A DNA stretch of 7,046 bases from Methanobacteriota archaeon (GCA_030837265.1 JAUPKV010000054.1:1-7046), one strand, 5' to 3'. Counted from the stretch's first letter, positions 1-6,305 are shown. Numbers and translations are program-made. The notes: generated by a model not told the origin, from the sequence alone.

Positions 1-459
1 CCACATGTAATGATGGCTGCCGATGCAATGTCTGCAGGAGTTGCAGCCCTAAAGAACCTTATGCCTGAAGGAGCTTCAAATTCAACATTGGGTGTTATTG
101 TGAATGGTACGGTAGAAGGTGATGTGCATGACATCGGTAAATCTATCGTATCTACAATGCTCCAATCAGCAGGTTTTGAAGTATACGACATCGGTCGGGA
201 TGTTCCTACACAGAATTTTATTCAGAAGGCAAAAGAAGTAAACGCTGACATGATAGGAATATCTGCTCTTATGACCACCACTCTCCAGGGCCAGAGGGAT
301 ATTATAGAACTCCTCAAAGAAGAAGGGCTCAGGAACAGAATAAAAGTTATGGTGGGAGGTGCACCTGCAACCCAGGCATGGGCTGACAAAATCGGTGCAG
401 ACTGTTATGCTGAAAATGCAAGTGAAGCTGTTGCAAAGGCAAAAGAACTGCTGTTATGA
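1..459 (+). CDS. mtbC: Dimethylamine corrinoid protein MtbC (5'-truncated by window edge)
   Basis: This corrinoid protein accepts the methyl group that MtbB removes from dimethylamine and passes it to a CoM methyltransferase in the cytoplasm. The frame is open from base 1; the first three codons (P-H-V) line up with residues 64-66 of MttC in this window, so about 60 N-terminal residues are missing and the ATG at 10 is internal. 152 residues are visible. They hold the end of the four-helix cap and the whole Rossmann-like B12-binding domain: D-V-H-D-I-G with the cobalt-ligand histidine at codon 127-129, then S-A-L and M-V-G-G-A-P, the DxHxxG/SxL/GG signature. The stop is TGA at 457-459, 21 bp before mttB. 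The family is certain. Assignment to dimethylamine rather than another methylamine rests on gene order (first gene before mttB-mttC, as in M. barkeri), because the paralogs are very similar. Confidence 0.9.
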   Translation, partial: PHVMMAADAMSAGVAALKNLMPEGASNSTLGVIVNGTVEGDVHDIGKSIVSTMLQSAGFEVYDIGRDVPTQNFIQKAKEVNADMIGISALMTTTLQGQRDIIELLKEEGLRNRIKVMVGGAPATQAWADKIGADCYAENASEAVAKAKELLL

Positions 460-480
460 GTTTCCCGTGGAGGTATAAAA

Positions 481-1968
481 ATGGCAAAATGTAATGCAGT
501 TGCAGGATTCAACGCACTTAACGGTGTAGAGTTAAATCTTTTTACAACTGATGAACTAAAAGCAATTCATTATGCGACCATGGAAGTTCTTATGAACCCT
601 GGTGTTCAGGTCTCTGATCCCGAGGCAAGGAAGATCTTCAAAGAAAATGGTTGTGAAGTTGATGAAAAGACCAATGTTGTAAAAATTCCTGAATATCTTG
701 TAAAGAAAGCTCTCCAGCTTGCACCTTCCAGATTCGTCCTCTGGGGCCGTGACAAAAAGTTCAATACAGTTCAGGAATGCGGCGGTAAAGTACACTGGAC
801 CTGTTTTGGTACCGGTGTCAAAGTGTGCAAGTATGAAAACGGAAAGTATGTAACCGTAGACTCCGTCGAACAGGATATTGCAGATATTGCAAAACTTTGT
901 GACTGGGCCGAAAACATAGACTATTTCTCCCTCCCCGTATCTGCAAGGGACATTGCAGGCCAGGGTGCCCAGGACGTCCATGAGACTCTTACACCTATTG
1001 CAAATACCGCAAAACACTACCACCATATTGACCCTGTCGGCGGAAATGTCGAATATTACTGGGACATTGTAAAAGCTTACTATGGCGGCGATGAAGAAGA
1101 AGCCAGAAGGAAGCCGATTTTCTCCATGCTCCTCTGCCCGACCAGCCCCCTTGAGCTTAGTGTCAACGCCTGCCAGGTCATTATTAAAGGCGCCCGCCTT
1201 GGAATTCCTGTAAATGTTCTAAGTATGGCAATGTCCGGTGGGTCTTCTCCGGTCTATCTTGCAGGAACTCTTGTTACCCACAATGCCGAAGTTCTTTCAG
1301 GCATCACTCTTGCTCAACTTACCGTCCCCGGAAGCAAGGTATGGTATGGAAGCTCAACAACTACATTTGATCTGAAAAAAGGTACTGCACCTGTCGGTTC
1401 TCCCGAACTCGGCATGATCAGTGCCGCAGTCGCAAAGCTTGCCCAGTTCTATGGCCTTCCCTCCTATGTAGCAGGTTCCTAGTCTGATGCCAAGGTCCCG
1501 GATAACCAGGCAGGCCACGAAAAAACCATGACAACCCTCCTGCCTGCCCTCGCTGGTGCCAATACCATCTACGGGGCCGGGATGCTTGAGCTCGGAATGA
1601 CATTTTCAATGGAACAGCTAGTCATTGATAATGATATCTTCGGTATGGTAAAGAAAGCCATGCAGGGGATTCCTGTTTCGGAAGAAACCCTGGCAGTTGA
1701 ATCTATCCAGAAAGTAGGCATTGGAAACAATTTCCTCGCCCTGAAGCAGACCAGACTGCTTGTGGATTATCCGTCCAACCCCATGCTTATCGACAGGCGC
1801 ATGTATGGAGACTGGGCAGCAGCTGGCTCAAAAGATATTGCTGCAGTTGCACACGAAAAAGTATTAGATGTCCTCAAGAACCACGAAGTCAAGCAAATCG
1901 ATGCGGACATTCTCAAGGATATGCAGGCCGTTGTTGACAGGGCAGATAAAGCCTTCAGGGGTATGTAA
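481..1968 (+). CDS. mttB: Trimethylamine:corrinoid methyltransferase MttB, with in-frame amber (pyrrolysine) codon
   Basis: MttB transfers one methyl group from trimethylamine to Co(I)-MttC, leaving dimethylamine; it is a cytoplasmic TIM-barrel enzyme of the MttB family. The reading frame runs 333 codons, meets TAG at 1480-1482 and continues without another stop for 161 codons to TAA at 1966-1968, giving 495 residues with pyrrolysine at 334. Length and position match what is known for M. barkeri MttB. The sequence around the amber is A-G-S-Pyl-S-D-A, and the downstream part continues as typical family sequence (for example [13 protein letters not shown]). GGAGGT at 469-474, 6 bp before ATG 481, fixes the start, as does the residue number of the Pyl. 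Standard gene callers would split it into a 333-aa protein and an ORF beginning at ATG 1528. It lies 21 bp after mtbC and 30 bp before mttC, so it is surely cotranscribed with both. Confidence 0.96.
1480..1482 (+). other. In-frame UAG decoded as pyrrolysine (residue 334 of MttB)
   Basis: The TAG sits between two open stretches in the same frame that together make a full-length MttB. In this family the residue is the catalytic pyrrolysine, whose imine ring is proposed to bind and orient the methylamine. A modest imperfect hairpin can be drawn just downstream: TGCC 1488-1491 with GGCA 1509-1512, plus GGT 1494-1496 with ACC 1505-1507 (7 bp with an internal loop). It is weak and may be chance. 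Confidence 0.95.
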
Positions 1969-1998
1969 TTACAATCAGGATATCCAGGAGATCTAAAA

Positions 1999-2649
1999 AT
2001 GGCAAGCAAAGAAGCAATCATTGCAAAAGCAAAAGAAGCAATCACCGAATTCGATGACGAAATCGCAGCAGAAGTCGCAGCGGAAGCTCTTGCTGCAGGG
2101 ATTGACCCTGTAGAGCTTATTGAGAAGGGATTTACTGCAGGCATGCAGGAAGTAGGAGAACAGTTTGACAAGGGCATCCTTTTCCTGCCTCATGTGCTTG
2201 CAGCTGCAGAGGCAATGAACGCAGGTATAGAAGTAATTAAGCCTGAGATGGAGAAGCGCAAGTCTCAGACGAAGAATCTCGGAACTATCGTCATAGGAAC
2301 CATCGAAGGCGACATCCACTCCATTGGAAAAGACATCGTGGCTTCCATGCTCAACATTGCAGGTTTTAAAGTTGTTGACCTTGGAAGAGATGTTCCGATC
2401 AGCACATTTGTCGAAAAGGCAAAAGAACTCAAACCCCAGATAATTGCTTCCTCCGCACTCATGACCACAACAATGGTCAACCAGATCCAGATCGAGGAAA
2501 AACTGAAAGAAGCAGGCATCCGCGATAGTGTTAAGACTATGGTAGGAGGCGCTCCTGTTACCCAGGATTGGGCAGACAAAATCGGTGCAGACATCTACGG
2601 TGAAAGCGCCAATGATGTCGTCAATAAGGTAAAAGCAACCTTACTTTAA
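1999..2649 (+). CDS. mttC: Trimethylamine corrinoid protein MttC
   Basis: MttC carries the corrinoid that is methylated by MttB from trimethylamine and demethylated by the CoM methyltransferase. The 216 residues are the normal size for this family. Residues 1 to about 88 form the helical cap (acidic N-terminus, then L-F-L-P-H-V at 61-66). Residues about 93-216 form the B12-binding domain with D105-x-H107-x-x-G110 (H107 is the lower axial cobalt ligand, codon 2317-2319), S152-A-L154 and G183-G184. AGGAG at 1986-1990, 8 bp before ATG 1999, supports the start; the stop is TAA. It follows mttB by 30 bp. It is a clear paralog of MtbC upstream; the C-terminal halves share long identical stretches such as W-A-D-K-I-G-A-D. 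Substrate assignment rests on adjacency to mttB. Confidence 0.95.
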   Translation: MASKEAIIAKAKEAITEFDDEIAAEVAAEALAAGIDPVELIEKGFTAGMQEVGEQFDKGILFLPHVLAAAEAMNAGIEVIKPEMEKRKSQTKNLGTIVIGTIEGDIHSIGKDIVASMLNIAGFKVVDLGRDVPISTFVEKAKELKPQIIASSALMTTTMVNQIQIEEKLKEAGIRDSVKTMVGGAPVTQDWADKIGADIYGESANDVVNKVKATLL

Positions 2650-2665
2650 AACACACCAAAAATAC

Positions 2666-2694
2666 AGAAAATGCATTTCTGAAATGCATTTTCT
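2666..2694 (+). terminator. Perfect 13-bp hairpin after mttC (terminator or processing site)
   Basis: Bases 2666-2678 and 2682-2694 are exact reverse complements around a 3-base loop (CTG), starting 17 bp after the mttC stop. The stem is AT-rich with GC only in its centre, and the following bases (2694-2700) are T-rich but not a long T run. In M. barkeri the equivalent operon is reported to be transcribed through as one long message, so partial termination, RNA processing or 3'-end protection of the mtbC-mttB-mttC message is as likely as full termination. Confidence 0.55.
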
Positions 2695-2774
2695 ATCTTA
2701 ACTTCGGACGCAGCTTAAATGCACTTCAAGGTTATAGTACTCATGGGAATATACAAAACAGAGTCAAAAAGTTT

Positions 2775-2841
2775 ACCTAAACAGCCTCCATTTAAATATT
2801 CAGCGAAATCTCCATCTGCAATTTGATAAAAACGTTTAGGT
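2775..2841 (+). promoter_or_regulatory. TATA-like box flanked by an 8-bp inverted repeat (possible internal promoter)
   Basis: The AT-rich element at 2791-2799 (TTTAAATAT) resembles an archaeal TATA box and would place a start site near 2820. It lies between ACCTAAAC (2775-2782) and its exact complement GTTTAGGT (2834-2841). The left arm is also part of a short palindrome, GTTTA-CC-TAAAC, at 2771-2782. A promoter here could drive mttP and the downstream genes separately from mttB-mttC. There is no direct support beyond sequence resemblance, and in an AT-rich gap such boxes arise by chance. Confidence 0.3.
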
Positions 2842-2849
2842 GACTAATC

Positions 2850-2957
2850 ATGTTACGGCAATGGCTTAGAGACCACCACCAAACAGACAAAAACAATTGT
2901 AAAAGCCTAATGCTGAAAATATTCCCTGAGTATGTAACATTAAAGAGGAATTTCTAA
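2850..2957 (+). CDS. Possible small ORF (35 aa) between mttC and mttP
   Basis: An ATG at 2850 opens 35 codons ending with TAA at 2955-2957. It is preceded by GGTGA at 2839-2843, which complements the 16S 3' end and has 6 bp of spacing, and by a TATA-like box about 50 bp further up. The peptide starts M-L-R-Q-W-L-R-D-H-H and is basic and hydrophilic, with no membrane segment and one cysteine. It resembles no family I know. It could be a leader peptide, a small protein, the remains of a larger gene, or chance. Its only support is a good ribosome binding site in a gap otherwise without genes. The rest of this gap (2695-2770 and 2958-3032) shows nothing I can identify. Confidence 0.3.
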   Translation: MLRQWLRDHHQTDKNNCKSLMLKIFPEYVTLKRNF

Positions 2958-3043
2958 GTTGCACTTTCAGGCTGTAGATTCAATTGGTTTGAAATATCTC
3001 TGTCTGAAAACTCCACATCGCCCTGAGAAATTGAGGATTTTTA

Positions 3044-4090
3044 GTGGATCTGAAAACCTTAAAAAAACAGGAAAGCAAAAGAAAGATTGGCAAAGGGTAT
3101 ATGTGGGCCCTTTTCTGTGCTGTATTCTGGGGTATCTGGTACCTGCCAGGAACCGTTGTATGGGTATTAAACCCATTCAATGAAATGCTCAGCACTATCA
3201 CCAAAGCAAATGGGGATGGAACAGCCCTTATTGTAACTGCCGTCCTGATTACCGCTTTTAACGCACTAACTGTTATGCTTGCGCTTATGCTCTGGAATGG
3301 AGTACTTGGAAAATACGGAGAACTGACAAGGACTCTTAAGGAATTCCATTCATGCTCAAAATGGTTCTTCCTTGCATCAATTTTCGGAGGACCGGTGGCG
3401 ATTCTCGGTTCTTTTATTGCTATGGGCTTTATCGGTGGAGCATTTGCAGCTGTTGCGGCTCTTCTATATCCTGTGGTGGGTTCGATCCTTGCCTACTACT
3501 GGTACGGAGAAAAGATCTCAAAAAGGGCTGCAATAGGTATTGGAGTCATTATTATAGGAGGCATTACAATCTTCGGTGGAGGGCTTCTGACTGAGCTTTC
3601 TTCAGGCAGTGTCCCATGGATCGGATACCTTGGAGGTTTGATGGCTGCTGCAGGCTGGGGAATTGAAGGTGCAATCGCAGGCAAAGGTCTGGATATTTCA
3701 GAGCCTGACGCGGGTTTAACTCTTCGTTTTCTTGGAGAAAACATTATCTGGTGGATTATCATCATTCCTGCACTCGCAATCTTTGGCTTCCCAATGTATT
3801 CCTTTGCTCTCCAGGTCTTTGAACCTCTTACATTGCTTGTCCTGATATTTGCAGGGATTACTTTTGGTTTCTGCTATGTATGCTGGTATAAATCCTTCCC
3901 ACTAATCGGCGTAGGAAGAGGCCAGGGCATTGGAAACCTTTACGGGCTGTTTGCTATCATCTTCATTTTTCTCTTCTTTGGGGATGTTCCACAGTGGACT
4001 ATTCTCGTCGGAGGCACTCTCTGTATGATTGGCAGCTTCGTCATGTTTACTGAAGAAGCAAGTGCACTTGAAACTCTCAGAGGTGAATGA
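3044..4090 (+). CDS. mttP: Methylamine permease MttP (DMT/EamA-like membrane transporter)
   Basis: MttP is a membrane protein proposed to import trimethylamine or other methylamines. The 348 residues give about ten hydrophobic segments, near 19-41, 60-84, 108-128, 132-152, 162-182, 192-212, 232-252, 261-283, 298-312 and 317-336. The two halves begin alike (A-V-F-W-G near 26-30 and A-A-G-W-G near 202-206). Together with P143, the glutamate at 156 and a glycine-rich helix after it, this suggests the duplicated five-helix EamA/DMT plan. The start is GTG at 3044 with GAGG at 3033-3036; an in-frame TGA at 3032-3034 excludes any earlier start. ATG 3101 (residue 20) is the fallback, but it would cut into the first helix. 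The stop TGA at 4088-4090 is 1 bp from the next ATG. The transporter call is firm; the substrate comes from gene order and has not, to my knowledge, been shown biochemically. Confidence 0.88.
   Translation: MDLKTLKKQESKRKIGKGYMWALFCAVFWGIWYLPGTVVWVLNPFNEMLSTITKANGDGTALIVTAVLITAFNALTVMLALMLWNGVLGKYGELTRTLKEFHSCSKWFFLASIFGGPVAILGSFIAMGFIGGAFAAVAALLYPVVGSILAYYWYGEKISKRAAIGIGVIIIGGITIFGGGLLTELSSGSVPWIGYLGGLMAAAGWGIEGAIAGKGLDISEPDAGLTLRFLGENIIWWIIIIPALAIFGFPMYSFALQVFEPLTLLVLIFAGITFGFCYVCWYKSFPLIGVGRGQGIGNLYGLFAIIFIFLFFGDVPQWTILVGGTLCMIGSFVMFTEEASALETLRGE
4080..4086 (+). promoter_or_regulatory. Strong ribosome binding site deciding the start at 4092
   Basis: GAGGTGA, a full complement to the 3' end of archaeal 16S rRNA, lies inside the last codons of mttP, 5 bp before ATG 4092. 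This rules out the upstream in-frame ATG at 4029, which would overlap mttP by 62 bases and has no such site, and it implies coupled translation of the two genes. Confidence 0.75.
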
Positions 4091-4091
4091 A

Positions 4092-4388
4092 ATGACTGGG
4101 AATCGTCCAATCAAATTTAGAATACTGGAACTATTCCTGGACGGGAATGAATACTGGAACTATGAGATTGTGTCAAAGATTCAAGAAGAATATGGAATGA
4201 ACAATAATTACGGCCGTGACAGCATAAATTTTGACATAATCGAACTGGCATCCGGAGGGATGCTGAAGGACCTGGAACAGAAAGTTGACGAAGGTGGGAT
4301 CTACAAAAAAGATTTCCTTCTGCACAAATACACGATTACGGACTTCGGGAGATCTCGCGGATCTGATGCCTGCTTGAGGAATGTGTAA
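4092..4388 (+). CDS. Small winged-helix-like protein of unknown function (98 aa)
   Basis: I do not recognise this as a named family. The layout suggests a winged-helix DNA-binding fold. A first helix around K-F-R-I-L-E-L-F-L is followed by W-N-Y-E-I-V-S-K-I-Q-E-E-Y, then a candidate recognition helix rich in N, R and D (G-R-D-S-I-N-F-D-I-I-E-L), and near the C-terminus a strand pair ending Y-T-I-T-D-F-G-R, like the Y-x-L-T-x-x-G ending of PadR/MarR-like wings. No membrane segment or metal motif is visible. It starts 1 bp after mttP behind a strong ribosome binding site and ends 16 bp before the 49-aa gene, so it is an operon member. By position it could be a local regulator of methylamine genes; that is inference only. 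Confidence 0.75.
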   Translation: MTGNRPIKFRILELFLDGNEYWNYEIVSKIQEEYGMNNNYGRDSINFDIIELASGGMLKDLEQKVDEGGIYKKDFLLHKYTITDFGRSRGSDACLRNV

Positions 4389-4404
4389 CCAAGGAGAGGA
4401 AAAA

Positions 4405-4554
4405 ATGACACAAACAGCAATGGCTCTGGAAGCTTACAACGCATACTGGGCAAAGTCCTTCATACCAGCAGCAGATATCATGTGGATGGTTTTAATCCTG
4501 ATTCTGGCTGTAATAGCTCTCTGGCAGGCCAGAACATTTGTATCCAAGTTCTAA
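4405..4554 (+). CDS. Small single-pass membrane protein (49 aa), function unknown
   Basis: A 49-codon gene runs from ATG 4405 to TAA 4552-4554, preceded by the very strong purine-rich site AAGGAGAGG at 4391-4399. The N-terminal part (M-T-Q-T-A-M-A-L-E-A-Y-N-A-Y-W) is soluble and may be amphipathic. Residues about 22-41 form one hydrophobic helix rich in I, L, V, W and M. The tail Q-A-R-T-F-V-S-K-F is basic, which suggests an outside N-terminus and a cytoplasmic C-terminus by the positive-inside rule. Its place two genes after the ten-helix permease MttP, and 52 bp before mtbB, suggests a small accessory subunit or stabiliser of the transporter, but nothing in the sequence proves that. The strong ribosome binding site and codon pattern make it a real gene that a length cut-off would miss. 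Confidence 0.8.
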   Translation: MTQTAMALEAYNAYWAKSFIPAADIMWMVLILILAVIALWQARTFVSKF

Positions 4555-4606
4555 ATTCCAAAATAATGCTTTACGAATCTAATGTAAGAATAAACAAGGT
4601 GTAAAA

Positions 4607-6010
4607 ATGGCAACTGATTATGCTTTACGGATGGGGGACGGAAAACGTGTCTTCCTCACTAAAGAGAAAATCATGGAGGAAATTGAGGCAGGTGTTGCAA
4701 ATGCTGCCGATCTTGGTGAGATCTCCGGCCTTAGTGCTGATGAAATCGAGAAACTTGCAGAAATCCTCATGATGCCAGGAAAAACTGTCAGTGTAGAACA
4801 TGGGAAAGAAATTCCTGTTACGCACGATATTGGCACAATCAGGCTTGATGGAGACCAGGGCAACAGTGGAGTTGGCATTCCTTCAAGTCGCTTAGTCGGC
4901 TGTATGATGCATGAGAGGGCTTTTGGTGCAGACACGATGGAACTGGGCCACATCGATTACAGCTTCAAGCCGGTTAAGCCTGTAGTTTCAAACGAATGTC
5001 AGGCAATGGAAGTTTGCCAGCAAAACATGATTATTCCCCTCTTCTACGGTGCAATGCCCAACATGGGGCTTTATTATACACCGGATGGACCATTCGAGAA
5101 TCCCGGAGACCTTATGAAGGCCTTTAAGATTCAAGAAGCCTGGGAATCCATGGAGCATGCTGCAGAGCACCTGACCAGAGACACTGTATGGGTTATGAAG
5201 AAACTCTTTGCCTCCGGAGCAGACGGTGTAAATTTTGACACTACCGGGGCAGCCGGAGACGGAGATATGTATGGGACTCTCCACGCAATTGAAGCCTTGA
5301 GAAAAGAGTTTCCTGACATGTATATAGAAGCCGGAATGGCTGGAGAATGCGTGCTCGGCATGCATGGAAACCTTCAGTACGACGGTGTGACCCTTGCCGG
5401 ACTCTGGCCTCACAAGCAGGCACCTTTAGTTGCAAAAGCCGGAGCAAACGTCTTTGGGCCTGTGTGCAACACCAACACCAGCAAAACTTCCGCCTGGAAT
5501 TTAGCAAGAGCGGTCACATTCACCAAAGCCGCAGTTGAAGCTTCCCCGATTCCTTGCCACGTAAATATGGGAATGGGAGTCGGTGGAGTCCCAATGCTTG
5601 AGACCCCTCCGATTGATGCAGTTACCAGAGCCAGCAAGGCGATGGTCGAGATTGCAGGCGTCGACGGCATATAGGTAGGGGTCGGCGACCCAATGGGTAT
5701 GCCGATCTCCCACATAATGGCTTCCGGTATGACAGGCATGAGAGCAGCCGGAGACCTCGTTGCAAGGATGGAGTTCTCAAAGAACATGCGAATTAAAGAG
5801 GCAAAAGAATACGTAGCAAAGAAATTAGGAATAGACACACTGTCCCTTACAGATGAACATGTTATGCGCGAAATCCGTGAGGAACTCAATATAGGTGTCA
5901 TCACCTCAGTGCCAGGCGCAGCAAAAGGCATTGCTGCAAAAATGAACATTGAGAAGTTGCTTGATATCAAGATAAACTCCTGCAATCTATTCAGAAGACA
6001 GATCCGGTAA
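4607..6010 (+). CDS. mtbB: Dimethylamine:corrinoid methyltransferase MtbB, with in-frame amber (pyrrolysine) codon
   Basis: MtbB moves one methyl group from dimethylamine to MtbC, leaving monomethylamine. It is cytoplasmic and not homologous to MttB. The frame runs 355 codons to TAG at 5672-5674 and continues in the same frame for 111 codons to TAA at 6008-6010. That gives 467 residues with pyrrolysine at 356, the length and position known for Methanosarcina MtbB. Around the amber it reads [17 protein letters not shown]. The N-terminus [14 protein letters not shown] is family-typical. AAGGTG at 4596-4601, 5 bp before ATG 4607, supports the start. Several near-identical mtbB copies exist in some Methanosarcina genomes, so this may be one of several. 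Standard callers would split it into a 355-aa protein and a 105-aa ORF from ATG 5693. Confidence 0.96.
5672..5674 (+). other. In-frame UAG decoded as pyrrolysine (residue 356 of MtbB)
   Basis: TAG lies between two same-frame segments that join into a full-length MtbB. In purified M. barkeri MtbB the C-terminus corresponds to translation past this codon. The next real stop in the frame is TAA at 6008-6010. Confidence 0.96.
5679..5691 (+). promoter_or_regulatory. Stem-loop just after the mtbB amber codon (PYLIS-like candidate)
   Basis: GGGTC (5679-5683) and GACCC (5687-5691) are perfect complements around a 3-base GGC loop. The stem begins 4 bases after the amber. Structures just 3' of UAG were named PYLIS in mtmB mRNA; later work found that they are not strictly required for amber translation in Methanosarcina. 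With four G-C pairs out of five this stem would be stable for its size. It also encodes the family-conserved G-V-G-D-P, so codon constraint alone could explain it. Confidence 0.35.
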
Positions 6011-6017
6011 CGATAAA

Positions 6018-6044
6018 AAAATTCAGAAAAACAGCCTGAATTTT
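6018..6044 (+). terminator. Hairpin after mtbB, likely operon 3' end
   Basis: AAAATTCAG (6018-6026) and CTGAATTTT (6036-6044) form a perfect 9-bp stem with a 9-base loop, beginning 7 bp after the mtbB stop, with the T stretch forming the 3' side of the stem. It is a plausible terminator or mRNA 3'-end stabiliser for the methyltransferase operon. Confidence 0.5.
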
Positions 6045-6074
6045 ACTACTTAGCAGGGAGAACAGACTAAAAAC

Positions 6075-6229
6075 AGATCAAAAACGGAAAAACGGATTAA
6101 ACAAGATCAAAAACGGAAAAACAGAAAAACAGATTAAACAAGATCAAAAACGGAAAAACAGATTAAACAAGATCAAAAACGGAAAAACGGATTAAACAAG
6201 ATCAAAAACGGAAAAACAGAAAAACGGAT
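6075..6229 (+). repeat. A-rich tandem array, 29-bp unit, five copies
   Basis: Copies begin with AGATCAAAAACGGAAAAAC at 6075, 6104, 6141, 6170 and 6199. Copies 1, 3 and 4 are 29 bp. Copy 2 is 37 bp, because AGAAAAAC is inserted, and copy 5 carries the same insertion before it degenerates. Copies 1-2 and 4-5 share 56 identical bases 95 bp apart (6075-6130 and 6170-6225), so the array grew by duplication of a multi-unit block. Copies differ mainly as CGGATTA or CAGATTA. Degenerate units flank it: 6061-6074 upstream and A-rich ACGG sequence at 6247-6262 downstream. The unit is not a multiple of three, has no dyad symmetry of CRISPR type and lacks unique spacers. A-tracts of 3-5 bases recur about every 8-11 bp, so curved DNA is possible. 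Each copy holds a GATC. Confidence 0.9.
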
Positions 6230-6230
6230 C

Positions 6231-6293
6231 AATCTAAATCTGTCATAAAAACGGCAAAAAACGTTCGTCAAAGCTTCAAAACAGGTTTAGATT
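6231..6293 (+). terminator. Long-range 13-bp hairpin with T-rich tail between mtbB and pylT
   Basis: Bases 6231-6243 pair with 6281-6293 over 13 bp, all Watson-Crick except one U-G (6239 with 6285). The 37-base loop contains a degenerate copy of the A-rich array. The 3' arm runs into TTTTCTTCC (6292-6300), so the structure could stop transcripts that pass the first hairpin and insulate pylT. The order stem, T-run, then promoter-like sequence supports a terminator over other roles. Confidence 0.45.
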
Positions 6294-6305
6294 TTCTTCC
6301 TTGAA

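Noticed and set aside
1483..1968. Separate gene starting at ATG 1528
   Set aside because: It is in the same frame as mttB across a single TAG, has no ribosome binding site at the ATG, and continues family sequence; it is the C-terminal part of MttB.
2959..3183. 74-codon TTG-start ORF overlapping the mttP start
   Set aside because: Most of it overlaps mttP in another frame, the start is TTG with a distant purine stretch, and the product has no recognisable features.
4029..4091. Longer form of the winged-helix-like protein from ATG 4029
   Set aside because: It would overlap the end of mttP; the strong ribosome site at 4080-4086 points to ATG 4092.
5410..5985. Long minus-strand ORF opposite mtbB (and other minus-strand ORFs opposite mttB, mttC, mttP and mtbB)
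   Set aside because: They lie antisense to well-supported genes, lack ribosome binding sites and family features, and are shadows of coding bias.
5693..6010. Separate 105-aa gene starting at ATG 5693
   Set aside because: It is the in-frame C-terminal part of MtbB beyond the amber codon.
6075..6229. CRISPR array
   Set aside because: Units are contiguous without unique spacers, lack a palindromic repeat and have no cas genes nearby; this is a simple tandem repeat.
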